Source: Comamonas koreensis
GTDB taxonomy: Bacteria > Pseudomonadota > Gammaproteobacteria > Burkholderiales > Burkholderiaceae_C
Length of the DNA stretch: 64,000 nucleotides
Assembly: GCF_021026195.1 (NCBI RefSeq)
Contig: NZ_JAJNCT010000029.1
Coordinates: 1 to 64,000 of the forward strand
Direction of reading: 5' to 3'
The notes below the pieces were generated by a model. It did not search any database. It was not told where the DNA came from and worked only from the letters and a program-made list of their open reading frames with translations. A program made the position numbers and the translations under genes. This document shows, piece after piece, positions 36,253 to 46,094 of this stretch; the stretch's first letter is position 1; the number at the start of each line of letters is the position of its first letter.

Positions 36253-38532
36253 TTAGATCTTGCAGGCGCCGCTGGCGCAGTCGTCTTCTGCAGCCGCGCC
36301 CTGCATGTCTTCGGCACCGTCACGGGTGTTGTGGTAGTACAGGGTCTTGACACCAAACTTGTAGGCCTGCAGCAGGTCCTTGAGCAGTTGCTGCATCGGC
36401 ACCTTGCCATCGGCAAAGCGCTGTGGGTCGTAGTTGGTGTTGGCCGAGATGGACTGGTCGACAAACTTCTGCATCAGGCCCACGAGCTTGAGGTAGCCAT
36501 CGTTGTTGGGCATTTGCCAGAGCAGCTCGTACTGGCCCTTCAGGCGATCGATCTCCGGCACCACCTGGCGCAGGATGCCATCCTTGGACTGCTTGACCGA
36601 CACAAAGCCACGTGGAGGCTCGATGCCATTGGTCGCGTTGGCGATCTGGCTGGAGGTCTCCGAAGGCATCAGCGCGGTCAGGGTCGAGTTGCGCAGACCG
36701 TGGGTCTTGATCTCGGTGCGCAGCGTTTCCCAGTCGAGGTGCAGGGGCTCGTCGGTCAGGCCGTCGATGTCCTTCTTGTAGGTATCGATCGGAAGGATGC
36801 CGGCGGCGTAGTTGGTTTCGGCAAAGGCGGTGCAAGGACCGAATTCACGCGACAGCTGCACCGATGCCTTGAGCAGGTAGTACTGGATGGCTTCGAAGGT
36901 GCGGTGGGTCAGGCCATTGGCCGAACCATCGGAGTAGCGCACGCCGTTCTTGGCCAGGTAGTAGGCGTAGTTGATCACGCCCACGCCCAGCGAGCGGCGC
37001 TTTTCGGTCGCAATGCGGGCAGCAGCCACCGGGTAGTCCTGGTAGTCCAGCAGTGCATCGAGCGCACGCACGATCAGGTCGGCCAGCTCCTCGAGCTCGT
37101 CGGTCGATTCCAGCGCGCCCAGGTTGAAGGCGGACAAGGTGCAGAGCGCGATTTCGCCGTTCTCGTCCTTGATGTCTTCGAGCGGGTTGGTCGGCAGCAG
37201 AATTTCCATGCACAGGTTCGACTGGCGCACGGGAGCGACGGCCGGGTTGAACGGGCTGTGCGTGTTGCAGTGGTCCACGTTCTGGATGTAGATACGGCCG
37301 GTGCTGGCGCGCTCTTGCATCATCAGCGAGAACAGCTCCACTGCTGGCAGGGTGCGCTTGCGGATGGATTCATCGCTCTCGTACTTGACGTACAGCTCTT
37401 CGAACTTGTTCTGGTCGGCAAAAAAGGCCTCGTACAGACCGGGCACATCATGGGGCGAGAACAGGCTGATGTTCTGGCCCTTGATCAGGCGCTGGTAGAG
37501 CATGCGGTTGATCTGGATACCGTAGTCCAGATGGCGGATGCGGTTCTCTTCCACACCACGGTTGTTTTTCAGCACGAGCAGCGACTCGGCTTCCAGGTGC
37601 CACAGCGGGTAGAACAAGGTGGCGGCACCACCGCGCACGCCGCCCTGCGAGCAGGACTTGACGGCCGACTGGAACATCTTGAAGAAAGGCAGGCAGCCGG
37701 TGTGCTGCGCTTCGCCGCCACGGATCTCGCTGCCCAGCGCGCGGATGCGGCCACCGTTGATGCCGATACCGGCGCGCTGCGACACGTACTTGACGATGGC
37801 GCTGGTGGTGGCATTGATGCTGTCGAGGCTGTCGTCGCACTCGATCAGCACGCAGGAGCTGAACTGGCGCAGCGGCGTGCGCACGCCCGACATGATGGGC
37901 GTGGGCAGCGAAATCTTGAAGCGCGAGACGGCATCATAGAAGCGCTTGATGTACTGCAAACGGCGGTCGGCCGGGTACTTGGCAAACAGGCTCATCGCAA
38001 CCAGCACGTACAGGATCTGCGGGCTTTCGTAGATGCGCTTGGTCACCCGGTTCTGCACCAGGTACTTGCCTTCGAGCTGCTTCACGGCGGCGTAGGAGAA
38101 GTCCATATCGCGCCAGTGGTCGATGAAACCATTGATCTCGTCGTACTCTTCGCGGCTGTAATCGGCCAGCAGATGGGGGTCGTACTTCTTGAGCTCGGTG
38201 AGCTTTTGCACATGCTCGTACAGATGCGGCGGCTCGAACTGGCCGAACGCAATCTTGCGCAGGTGGAAGATGGCCAGGCGCGCTGCGACGTACTGGTAGT
38301 CGGGCGCGTCTTCGGAGATCAGGTCGGCGGCGGACTTGATGATGGTTTCATGGATCGCATCGGTGCGGATGCCGTCATAGAACTGGATATGCGACTGCAG
38401 CTCGATCTGCGAGACCGACACATTGCTCAGGCCTTTGGCCGCCCAGTCAATCACTCGGTGGATTTTGTCCAGGTCGATGGGTTCAACGCGACCGTCACGC
38501 TTGGTGACTCTCATAGTGCTTGTCTGGTTCAT
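36253..38532 (-). CDS. nrdA: Ribonucleoside-diphosphate reductase class Ia, alpha subunit
   Basis: 759 residues. An N-terminal ATP-cone ([20 protein letters not shown]) is present, so the overall-activity site is intact. The catalytic core has [15 protein letters not shown] and the NxCxE-type block [15 protein letters not shown], and the protein ends in the redox-relay tail [10 protein letters not shown], nearly identical to the E. coli ending. It makes dNDPs from NDPs. The ATG at 38532 ([14 protein letters not shown]) is preferred over 38613. Two NrdR boxes lie about 140-190 bases upstream. Confidence 0.97.
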   Translation of the reverse strand: MNQTSTMRVTKRDGRVEPIDLDKIHRVIDWAAKGLSNVSVSQIELQSHIQFYDGIRTDAIHETIIKSAADLISEDAPDYQYVAARLAIFHLRKIAFGQFEPPHLYEHVQKLTELKKYDPHLLADYSREEYDEINGFIDHWRDMDFSYAAVKQLEGKYLVQNRVTKRIYESPQILYVLVAMSLFAKYPADRRLQYIKRFYDAVSRFKISLPTPIMSGVRTPLRQFSSCVLIECDDSLDSINATTSAIVKYVSQRAGIGINGGRIRALGSEIRGGEAQHTGCLPFFKMFQSAVKSCSQGGVRGGAATLFYPLWHLEAESLLVLKNNRGVEENRIRHLDYGIQINRMLYQRLIKGQNISLFSPHDVPGLYEAFFADQNKFEELYVKYESDESIRKRTLPAVELFSLMMQERASTGRIYIQNVDHCNTHSPFNPAVAPVRQSNLCMEILLPTNPLEDIKDENGEIALCTLSAFNLGALESTDELEELADLIVRALDALLDYQDYPVAAARIATEKRRSLGVGVINYAYYLAKNGVRYSDGSANGLTHRTFEAIQYYLLKASVQLSREFGPCTAFAETNYAAGILPIDTYKKDIDGLTDEPLHLDWETLRTEIKTHGLRNSTLTALMPSETSSQIANATNGIEPPRGFVSVKQSKDGILRQVVPEIDRLKGQYELLWQMPNNDGYLKLVGLMQKFVDQSISANTNYDPQRFADGKVPMQQLLKDLLQAYKFGVKTLYYHNTRDGAEDMQGAAAEDDCASGACKI

Positions 38533-38673
38533 TTGCGATGTTTCTAATGGGATAAAAAACGCAGGACCACGGGCGCAAGACGCAGCTATCCCGCGCCAAA
38601 ACGCGCCCGGCATCGCAGGCGCGCAGTGGCTGGAGGAAGACCAGCATCGGATAACCAGTGGGGGAAGCGGTGG

Positions 38674-38721
38674 ACACTACATATGGTGTCTATGGCATTG
38701 AGTGTACGCTACCTGTAGCGT
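38674..38721. promoter_or_regulatory. Tandem NrdR boxes upstream of nrdA
   Basis: Box 1 ACACTACATATGGTGT (38674-38689) and box 2 ACGCTACCTGTAGCGT (38706-38721) both fit the known NrdR consensus pattern (acaCwAtATaTwGtgt) approximately. Their starts are 32 bases apart, about three helical turns, as expected for cooperative NrdR binding. They should mediate repression of nrdAB-yfaE when dATP is sufficient. Confidence 0.85.
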
Positions 38722-38969
38722 TCCTGGCAGCAAAAAAGCAGGCCCAATTTCTGCTAGGCAAGGCCCTTTTCAGCGAAGAATGCAGCAAAATCAACGTGCA
38801 TCGGCTCGGAAAATATATGTATCCAGCCGGATACATTCCCCGCCCTGCGCAAGGGCATCGCCAAGCCATGTTGACGGCGATCGCCATCTGATTAATGGCT
38901 TGGGCGATAGCGCCATGGACCCACTTTGATGGTGGGGCGCAGCTGGCGTTTTTGGAACTGCCCAAACGA
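38722..38969. other. Intergenic region with 20-base inverted repeat
   Basis: No gene is seen. ATGTATCC-AGCC-GGATACAT at 38817-38836 is a perfect inverted repeat with 8-base arms, in an AT-rich setting. It could be an operator for an unidentified regulator; there is no T run to make it a terminator. Confidence 0.55.
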
Positions 38970-39003
38970 AAAACCTGCTGCACTTGCGTGCAACAGGCTT
39001 TCA
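38970..39003 (-). terminator. Terminator of tRNA-Pro (copy 2)
   Basis: CCTGCTGCAC / GTGCAACAGG inverted repeat just past the tRNA 3' end on the - strand, with an A run on the + strand that becomes the T tract. Confidence 0.82.
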
Positions 39004-39010
39004 ATAGGGA

Positions 39011-39087
39011 TGGTCGGAGCGGTGGGATTCGAACTCACGACCCTCTGCTCCCAAAGCAGATGCGCTACCAGGCTGCGCTACGCTCCG
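39011..39087 (-). tRNA. tRNA-Pro (anticodon TGG), copy 2
   Basis: Identical by eye to copy 1 at 12926-13002 over all 77 bases, including the encoded CCA and the T-stem GTGAG/CCCAC. Confidence 0.97.
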
Positions 39088-39305
39088 ACTAAGCCGCTAT
39101 TGTATATCGAGCCGCAGTCCCTTCTGGCGAAAATTGATTACTTTGACAACTTTTTAGCGGATCGGACGGTTGGCAGGCAGCCGCCCTGCCCGCTGCGCAG
39201 CATGGGCCTCGGCGCTGCACCCAGCGCCCCACCTTGGCCGGACTGTCAACCAGCGTTGCCAGCGCTTTAACAATACAAGCCGTATCGAATCGCGGATCAG
39301 CAAAA

Positions 39306-39343
39306 CAAAAAACCTGCTGCATTTGCATGCAACAGGTTTTTAA
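39306..39343 (-). terminator. Terminator of tRNA-Pro (copy 3)
   Basis: CCTGCTGCAT / ATGCAACAGG hairpin with A-rich left and T-rich right flanks, directly downstream of copy 3 on the - strand. Confidence 0.82.
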
Positions 39344-39349
39344 ATGGAA

Positions 39350-39426
39350 TGGTCGGAGCGGCGGGATTCGAACTCGCGACCCTCTGCTCCCAAAGCAGAT
39401 GCGCTACCAGGCTGCGCTACGCTCCG
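39350..39426 (-). tRNA. tRNA-Pro (anticodon TGG), copy 3 with altered T-stem
   Basis: Same cloverleaf and TGG anticodon as the other two, but the T-stem is GCGAG/CCCGC instead of GTGAG/CCCAC. The T50-A64 pair has become C50-G64, a compensated double change, so the gene is still under selection for structure. Confidence 0.96.
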
Positions 39427-39505
39427 ACTAAGCCGTTATTGTAACCAGGGTTTTGGCAGCTGAATTTCGTATTTGACGATTTTTTTACAGCGGCCACCCA
39501 TGCGG

Positions 39506-39754
39506 TTAACGTTGGGTAGGTGCCGGGCCACGGCCAGGCAGGTGACGGAAAGTGATGCGGCCCTTGCTCAGATCGTAAGGCGACATCTCCAGCGACACCT
39601 TGTCACCGGCCAGAATGCGAATGTGGTGCTTGCGCATTTTGCCGCCCGTGTAGGCAATCAGCTCGTGGCCGTTGTCCAGCTTCACGCGAAAGCGCGAATC
39701 CGGCAGCACTTCGGTCACGGAGCCTTGCATCTCAATCAGTTCTTCTTTAGCCAT
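39506..39754 (-). CDS. infA: Translation initiation factor IF-1
   Basis: 82 residues, an S1-like OB fold: [20 protein letters not shown], then [20 protein letters not shown] and [15 protein letters not shown]-1 binds the ribosomal A site during initiation. The short extended tail GRGPAPTQR after the usual end resembles the second infA copy seen in several betaproteobacteria. It is not among ribosomal protein genes, which also suggests a second, free-standing copy. The preceding AAGGA is rather far (about 14 bases) from the ATG. Confidence 0.95.
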   Translation of the reverse strand: MAKEELIEMQGSVTEVLPDSRFRVKLDNGHELIAYTGGKMRKHHIRILAGDKVSLEMSPYDLSKGRITFRHLPGRGPAPTQR

Positions 39755-40225
39755 ATAAGTCGACGAATCCTTGTCTAGTGGTGCATGAACGAAACCGGTT
39801 CGCCATGCTGTTCTCTGTGCCACCAACAAGCGGTGGCTCTCTCCATGGTTCGGGATGGTCTTGTGGGCGCTCGCCCTCCCAAGGGGCAAGCGGCCAGCAA
39901 GGCAACTCAGCGAAGCGGCTATCAGCTGGCCCGCCAAGGGGCTCCAACAACCAGCATCCCGCACATTATTTACAGCGCAGCTGCCAGAGGCAGCCAGCGC
40001 CGTCAAGCCACAAAAGCTTGCAAAGCTCTCTATTGTACTATGTTGCTGCTGTTTACGCTTGGGCTGTCTCGTATAAACGCCGTCTGGCACAAGCACTGCC
40101 GCAGAGCTGTGCTTCCATAAACAGAGCGGCGCATCGTTTAGCATCAGCAGCATGCGCGCTCAGGTCTGCGCCGCGCCACCGGATTGCCCCGCCCTCCTTT
40201 GAACAGGTTCTTACCTCCAAGCACC
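39755..40225. other. Intergenic region between divergent infA and EVE genes
   Basis: About 470 bases with no credible protein gene. The part at 39820-39970 is rich in short GC stems (e.g. GCTGGCC...GGCCAGC-like segments), which could mean a structured RNA or long leader. 6S RNA is sometimes found next to EVE-type genes, but I could not line up its conserved core here, so I do not call it. Confidence 0.4.
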
Positions 40226-40708
<483 letters not shown>

Positions 40709-40847
40709 CGATGGCTGTGGGCGGCAGGATGACTGCCCTGCCCCCTTCGCAGCAAGGCTTTGCTGCATAATACAAAACCCGTGAGCTGCCCATGCAATAA
40801 GCACCGGCAGCTATTTTTTTGATACCACTTCTGCGCCCAGAAACCCC

Positions 40848-41162
40848 ATGGCATTTGCTGACAACCTCCAATCCCTGCCTTCCATTGACCATATCGCCGA
40901 GCTGCAACTGATCGATGCCGATGGCCAGGTCGCAGCCACCATTCCGAATGCCCCCGGCAAGGCGGGTTCGGCCAAGGTCTACAACGCACTGGCCGCCAAG
41001 CATGGCGGCATCAATGTGGCAGCGGCTGAAGAAGGCCTGCAGATTTTTGCAGAGCACACGGAAGACGCCAAGGCCAACCCCGGCGCGCATCCCAATATCG
41101 ACCGCCTGCTGGAGGTGATCGCCTCCGGCAAGGGCTATACCGTCAAGATCGTCTCGGCCTGA
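40848..41162 (+). CDS. DUF2322 family protein
   Basis: 104 residues, small acidic cytosolic protein (MAFADNLQSLPSIDHIAELQ ... HPNIDRLLEVIASGKGYTVK). It matches the DUF2322 family in length and layout, which has no known function. The stop lies inside the 3' end of the convergent amidotransferase gene, a 28-base tail-to-tail overlap. Nothing in the sequence shows its role. Confidence 0.85.
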   Translation: MAFADNLQSLPSIDHIAELQLIDADGQVAATIPNAPGKAGSAKVYNALAAKHGGINVAAAEEGLQIFAEHTEDAKANPGAHPNIDRLLEVIASGKGYTVKIVSA

Positions 41163-41947
41163 GGCAGTTGGGCCGCTGGCTGCAGCGGCGCAGTGGCTGG
41201 CTGGGCGGCATAAGCGGCCACAAAGCGCTGCAGCATCTGCTGCGGCACAGGGGTATCCATCAGCTGCTCCAGCATGGCCGCCGGGTCAAAGCCTTCAGCT
41301 TGCAGCACCTGTGCGCGCAGCTGGATGCAGGCGGCGGCCACCGTTTGGCTGAACTCCGGATGGAACTGGGTGGATACCGCATGGGGCCCATAGCGCACCA
41401 CCTGGTGCGGGTCATGGGCCGATCTGGCGAGCACCCGGGCGGCGGGCGGCAGCTCCAACACGGTCTGCATATGGGTCAGGTTGGCTTTGAAATGCGGGCC
41501 TGAGCCAGCGAGCAAGGCTTCCTCCTCGGCGCCGGGTAGCAGCGCAATATCCAGGCAACCCATCTCGCGGCCTTGCGGGTGGTAGTCCACCTTGCCACCG
41601 AGCGCATGGGCCATCAGCTGGTGGCCGTAGCAAATGCCAAACAGCGGCATCTCGCGGGCCATCGCCTCCCGTATCCATTGGGCGGTCGCCTCGCTCCAGG
41701 GCAGCAGATCCGTCACCATCGCCCAGGAGCCGGTGATGATCGCCGCGCTGTGCGCGTCATGCGGCGGCAAGGGCTCGCCCTCGAACACCCGCACCACCTT
41801 GAACGCGGGCCCAGCGGCGAGCACGGCGGAGAACCACAGTGGCAAATCGCCGACCTGGGCACGGATATCGTCAGGCGGCGTGCCGACCTGGATGAGCAGC
41901 AGAGATTTTTCAGACACGGGTAAAGGCAAAAAAGGCTGACCCTGCAC
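41135..41947 (-). CDS. Class I glutamine amidotransferase domain protein (GuaA-N-like)
   Basis: 270 residues of stand-alone class I GATase. The nucleophile elbow is GICYGHQ (C106), and TQFHPEF provides the His and Glu of the triad. Stand-alone members of this kind act on glutamine-like substrates or conjugates. The start is uncertain: a terminator for the upstream gene spans 41930-41964, so the GTG at 41917 (VSEKSLLLIQVG) may be the real start rather than 41947. The substrate is unknown. Confidence 0.85.
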   Translation of the reverse strand: MQGQPFLPLPVSEKSLLLIQVGTPPDDIRAQVGDLPLWFSAVLAAGPAFKVVRVFEGEPLPPHDAHSAAIITGSWAMVTDLLPWSEATAQWIREAMAREMPLFGICYGHQLMAHALGGKVDYHPQGREMGCLDIALLPGAEEEALLAGSGPHFKANLTHMQTVLELPPAARVLARSAHDPHQVVRYGPHAVSTQFHPEFSQTVAAACIQLRAQVLQAEGFDPAAMLEQLMDTPVPQQMLQRFVAAYAAQPATAPLQPAAQLPQAETILTV

Positions 41948-41964
41948 TGTAATGCAGGCCAGCC
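41930..41964 (-). terminator. Terminator of the YbdK-type ligase gene
   Basis: On the - strand the stem GGCTGGCCTGCA / TGCAGGGTCAGCC (one bulge) is followed by TTTTTT, 30 bases past the ligase stop. It overlaps the proposed 5' end of the next gene. Confidence 0.75.
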
Positions 41965-41994
41965 CAGGATGGCTTTCAACCCGGCGGATTTACC

Positions 41995-43107
41995 TCAATA
42001 CCGGAAACGCAGGGTCGACTGCCGTACCACCTCGGGCAGCTGCTGGGCCTGGGCATAGGCCTCGCGCAGGCGGCTGGCGTCGTTGACCCCTTCGTTGACG
42101 GTCTTGCGCAGCTGCAGCAAGGCCTCCTTGCTGTTGTCCGGCACATAGGACTGGATGCGCTGCAAGGTCAGCAGAATGTGCTCCCGCAAACCAAAGGATT
42201 CGCTGCTTGCCGGGTCCACATAGGCGCCTTCCAGCCCAAATCGGCAGGCCTGGAAGCGGTTGTAGGTGTAGACTAGGTAGTCGTCCTCGCTGGGCTCGAA
42301 CGGCTCCTCGGCCAGGAACCAGGCCCCCAGCGCCTGCACATAGGCGGCCAGCGCAACGGCGCGTTCGATGGACAGCGGGGTGTCAAACACGCGCACCTCC
42401 ACGGTGCCAAACTCGGGCTTGGGGCGGATATCCCAGTAGAAATCCTTCATGCTGTGGATCACGCCAGTGGCGGTCATCTTCTCGTAGTAGCGCTCAAAGT
42501 CCTCCCAGTGCAGCGCAAACGGCGCCCGGCCAGACAGCGGAAACGCAAACACCGAGTTCAGCCGCGCCGAATCGAAAGCCGTGTCCTGCCCTTGCACAAA
42601 GGGGCTGGAGGCCGATAGCGCAATAAAGTGCGGGATATAGCGCGAGAGCCGGTGCAGCATCATCAAGGCCGCATCGGCCCCCGGGCAGCCCACATGCACA
42701 TGCTGGCCAAAGATCGTGAATTGCTTGGTCAGGTAGCCATACAGCGCAGTGATCTCTTTGAAACGCGGCTTGTTGTAGATGCGCTGCTGGTGCCACTGCT
42801 GGAACGGGTGGGTTCCCCCGCCGGCCAGCGCAATATTGAGCTTGTCGGCAGCCTTGACCAGGGCGTCGCGCGTGACGGTCAGCTGCTGGTAGGCGTCCTG
42901 CGCATCGGTGCAGATGCCGGTCGATATCTCGATCATGCTGGTGGTGACCTCGGGCACGATCGAGCCCGGCACCTGCGCGTTTTTCAGCAGGGCCAGCATA
43001 TCGGGGGCGTAAGGGGTCAGGTCATAGTGGTTGGTGTTGACCAGTTGCAGCTCCAGCTCCACCCCCAGAGTCAATGCCTGGGATGTTTGGAAAGCTTCAA
43101 GCGTCAT
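41995..43107 (-). CDS. Carboxylate-amine ligase, YbdK/GCS2 family
   Basis: 370 residues. The family opening [20 protein letters not shown] carries the EvEl metal-binding block, with [10 protein letters not shown] and [13 protein letters not shown] further in. YbdK proteins have weak glutamate-cysteine ligase activity in vitro; the natural substrates are unsettled. The ATG at 43107 overlaps the upstream antiporter stop by 11 bases, indicating co-translation with a KefB-type antiporter, an interesting link because KefB/KefC channels are glutathione-gated. Confidence 0.9.
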   Translation of the reverse strand: MTLEAFQTSQALTLGVELELQLVNTNHYDLTPYAPDMLALLKNAQVPGSIVPEVTTSMIEISTGICTDAQDAYQQLTVTRDALVKAADKLNIALAGGGTHPFQQWHQQRIYNKPRFKEITALYGYLTKQFTIFGQHVHVGCPGADAALMMLHRLSRYIPHFIALSASSPFVQGQDTAFDSARLNSVFAFPLSGRAPFALHWEDFERYYEKMTATGVIHSMKDFYWDIRPKPEFGTVEVRVFDTPLSIERAVALAAYVQALGAWFLAEEPFEPSEDDYLVYTYNRFQACRFGLEGAYVDPASSESFGLREHILLTLQRIQSYVPDNSKEALLQLRKTVNEGVNDASRLREAYAQAQQLPEVVRQSTLRFRY

Positions 43108-44404
43108 GGCGTTTCTCCTTGCTGGTGAGGGCAGACAGACCGATTCCGCGGTGGGCCTCGCCACTGCGCCAGAGGGCCAGCGAGGCCAACAGCACACCGA
43201 TCACCTCACACAGCACAATCATTGGCAGCGCAATCGACGATACGCTGATGGCGACATCCGGGTTGGTGGTGGCCCATTGCGCCACCTGGGCCGAGGCAAT
43301 CAGCAGTGCCAGGCCCGAGCTGGGCGATTGCGCGCAGGCGACTGGCCACTGGCGCAGCCAGCCAATACCGGTGCCTGCGCCCAGCAGCATGACCCCGCCC
43401 ATCTTGCCCAGCAGTCGCGCCAGGCTGGCTGCCGCCACCACGCTGATCAGCGCTGCGCTCGGCGCCATCTGGCCGGCCATGCTGGCCACCAGCACAAACA
43501 TCAGCAGATTGAGCATGGTGTTGCCCGCCATGAACGCCGAAGGCCAGATCATTGGCTTGGGACTGAGGTTGCGCAGCATAACGCCGGCCAATACAAAGGC
43601 CAGCGCTGCAGAGCCACCCATGCGTTCGGCCAGTAGACTGGCAGCCACCAGTACCGCAAGCATGTACAGCGCGGTGGAGTCGCTGCGCGACGAGGTCCAG
43701 CGCAACACCGGCCACAAGGCGGCGGTAGTCAGCAGCGCCCACAATAGCGTCAGGCCCAGGTTCCACAACAGATGCCCCATGCCGGCTGCAGTCAGCGTCA
43801 AGCCTGATTGGGCATCTGTGCCAGCCACCGGCGACCATGCGACGGTGACAACCAGGCCCAGCACCAGTGCATATACGCAGCTGAGCGTCGCCATCAGCAC
43901 ACTGCGGTCGGTGACGGCCCCGCTGGAGCGCAGATCCGAGGAGATTCGCAGAAGAACGGACGGTGAGGCAGCCATAGCGATCACGCCAACACCCAGCGAC
44001 ACCGCCCAGCCCATGCCGAGCAGTTGCAGCGTGCCCGTGACCAGCACGAGGGCTGCCAGCGATTCGACCAGGCTTTGCAGCAGTAAAAATGGCTGCCGTA
44101 ACAACCATTTCAAAGAGATCTGCGAAGCGGCAATCAGCATGCTGGTGCCTACTGCCGTGTGCAGCAGCACCTGGGTATTGCCCTGCAGCGGCCAGGGCAG
44201 ATCGCCAAACCCGAGCCAGCCGGCCAGCAGACCGACGACCGTGTAACCCAGCATGCGGGGAAAGCCGGTGAGCCGAAAAACCATATGGCCGGCCAGCGCG
44301 GCGGCCGCTACCAGCACGCACCAGCTCATCAACGGGCCAACACTGTGTTCAAGCCAGCCGCCAACTTGCGGCAAGGGCATTGAGGATGCTGCATGGGGTG
44401 GCAT
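43097..44404 (-). CDS. Cation:proton antiporter (CPA2, KefB-like membrane domain)
   Basis: 435 residues with about twelve hydrophobic segments and no RCK/TrkA-N domain. The region [20 protein letters not shown] is the characteristic second/third helix of KefB-type exchangers. The usual DD/ND ion-binding motif is not clear; the equivalent region reads [20 protein letters not shown]. The ATG at 44404 follows AGGAAGG. It is first of a two-gene operon with the YbdK ligase. Ion specificity unknown. Confidence 0.8.
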   Translation of the reverse strand: MPPHAASSMPLPQVGGWLEHSVGPLMSWCVLVAAAALAGHMVFRLTGFPRMLGYTVVGLLAGWLGFGDLPWPLQGNTQVLLHTAVGTSMLIAASQISLKWLLRQPFLLLQSLVESLAALVLVTGTLQLLGMGWAVSLGVGVIAMAASPSVLLRISSDLRSSGAVTDRSVLMATLSCVYALVLGLVVTVAWSPVAGTDAQSGLTLTAAGMGHLLWNLGLTLLWALLTTAALWPVLRWTSSRSDSTALYMLAVLVAASLLAERMGGSAALAFVLAGVMLRNLSPKPMIWPSAFMAGNTMLNLLMFVLVASMAGQMAPSAALISVVAAASLARLLGKMGGVMLLGAGTGIGWLRQWPVACAQSPSSGLALLIASAQVAQWATTNPDVAISVSSIALPMIVLCEVIGVLLASLALWRSGEAHRGIGLSALTSKEKRHDA

Positions 44405-45117
44405 AACTGCACCTTCCTCCCAAAAAAATGTGTCCAGCGTGCATGGACGCATGGCACCGAGTTAGAGATGGCTCTGGCAGCGCGTCGCAGCGGCATTTCC
44501 AGAGCAGGAGATGCATTGCCACCAGTGACACTGTCACGGTGTTGCATTAATGCATCAGATCGTTAACCAATCTCAACGACTCTACCGGATGATCTGCAGA
44601 TTGCAGCGGCGGCCTGCGTCCAAAGGTTACAAAATGCCTGCAGTCCTACAATAAAAACTGCAGTGGCCAAACCTTGCGCAGCGCCGCACCGGCGCTAAAT
44701 GCGGCCCACGCATGGGACCAACATTGCTATGCAGAACGTAGCAGGCTTCGGGTACAAAAAATGCCAACTTTGCGTGCGGCAGGGCCTGCGCCTGCAACAG
44801 GCATTGCGCTGACAGACACCCGCCTGCGGATATCCGAGTGTGCTGTGTTGCCACCGCAGCCTTCCCCCAACCGGTTGCAATCGTAACTTTATGATGGCAG
44901 GCCTGATGCGGCCCGCCACAAGCATCCGGCGCTTGCCCGCTACCACCTGTAGCCTGCATTCATCGCAGCGCTGTCGCACTGGCCGCTATCCCTGGCCCGG
45001 CACAGCGCCACCTCCGCCGCATCGCATCAGCTCCCTCCCCGTTCTTCTCCCACGGGCGTTGCACCGGCCCTGGCCGAAAGCGCAGCGCCCAGGCTTTGCT
45101 TTGGTCTGGATACTTCC
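44405..45117. other. Long intergenic region between divergent antiporter and SBF transporter genes
   Basis: About 710 bases with no protein gene I can support on either strand: the short open frames lack homology-like features and overlap each other. The segment 44530-44660 is more AT-rich and contains ATTAATGCAT. Both divergent promoters must lie here. Confidence 0.5.
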
Positions 45118-46071
45118 GTGCTTGCTTTGTTGACCCGTCTTTTTCCCGTCTGGGCGGCTGTGATGGCGCTGATCGCCTACAGCGCGCCGTCAGCCTTCCT
45201 GGGCTTCAAGCCCCATATCGCCCAGCTGCTGATGCTGATCATGTTTGCGATGGGCGTGACCCTGCGCATCAGCGATTTCAGCCGCGTGCTGCAGCGCCCT
45301 GCCCCGATTGCAGCCGGTCTGTTTCTGCACTACCTCATCATGCCGCTGGCCGCCTGGCTGATTGCCAAGGCGTTGAACATGCCGCCCGAGCTGACGGCAG
45401 GCATGGTGCTGGTGGGCAGCGTCGCCAGCGGTACCTCGTCAAATGTGATGATTTTTCTGTCCAAGGGCGATGTGGCGCTGTCGGTGACGATCAGTGCGCT
45501 GTCGACCCTGGTAGGCATTGTGGCCACGCCGCTGCTGGCGCGCCTGTATATCTCGGCGTCGATCGATGTGCCGGTCAGCGCGCTGTTGATGGAGATAGCG
45601 CAAATCGTGCTGCTGCCCATTGGCCTGGGCCTGCTGCTGAACCATTTCTGGCATGTGCAGATCAAGCGCGTGGAGCGCCTGCTGCCGCTGGTATCGATGG
45701 TGGCGATCCTGTTGGTGCTGTCCACCGTGGTGGCCTTGAGCCGTGACCGCATTGCCACCGTAGGTGGCGTCGTGGTGGCGGGCGTGATTGCGCACAACCT
45801 GATCGGCTACCTGGGTGGTTACTGGGGCGGTCGCTTGCTGGGCTTTGACAAATCAGTCTGCCGCACCCTGGCGATCGAAGTGGGTATGCAGAACTCGGGC
45901 CTGGCAGCCAGCCTGGGCGCCAAGTTCTTCAGCCCCATGGCAGCGCTGCCGGGAGCCATCTTCTCGGTCTGGCACAACATCTCAGGCTCTCTGCTGGCCG
46001 GTTACTGGTCCAGCCGCCCCACGGGCACGGCCAACGACCATGTGCGCCGCGAAGACGTGTCACTGCACTGA
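45118..46071 (+). CDS. Bile acid:sodium symporter family (SBF) transporter
   Basis: 317 residues and about ten membrane segments. The family blocks are [20 protein letters not shown] and the paired half-helix region [23 protein letters not shown] with GTSSN near the sodium site, then [18 protein letters not shown] (the E and N-S-G crossover). Such proteins import organic anions with Na+; several bacterial members carry pantoate or similar. I used the GTG at 45118; the ribosome-binding site is weak, and an internal ATG at 45163 is possible. Confidence 0.9.
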   Translation: MLALLTRLFPVWAAVMALIAYSAPSAFLGFKPHIAQLLMLIMFAMGVTLRISDFSRVLQRPAPIAAGLFLHYLIMPLAAWLIAKALNMPPELTAGMVLVGSVASGTSSNVMIFLSKGDVALSVTISALSTLVGIVATPLLARLYISASIDVPVSALLMEIAQIVLLPIGLGLLLNHFWHVQIKRVERLLPLVSMVAILLVLSTVVALSRDRIATVGGVVVAGVIAHNLIGYLGGYWGGRLLGFDKSVCRTLAIEVGMQNSGLAASLGAKFFSPMAALPGAIFSVWHNISGSLLAGYWSSRPTGTANDHVRREDVSLH

Positions 46072-46094
46072 TCTTGCCGAGCAGCGCGCCTGGT

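Noticed and set aside
12926-39426. Repeated 77-base units that could suggest a repeat element or CRISPR-like array
   Set aside because: They are three tRNA-Pro genes with full cloverleaf structure and encoded CCA, two of them merely close together.
39780-40200. Possible 6S RNA or other structured RNA next to the EVE gene
   Set aside because: Short GC stems are present but I could not identify the conserved 6S core or closing stem. A covariance-model search would decide.
44405-45117. Possible small genes in the 710-base gap
   Set aside because: Short frames on both strands overlap each other, lack ribosome-binding sites and show no family-like features.
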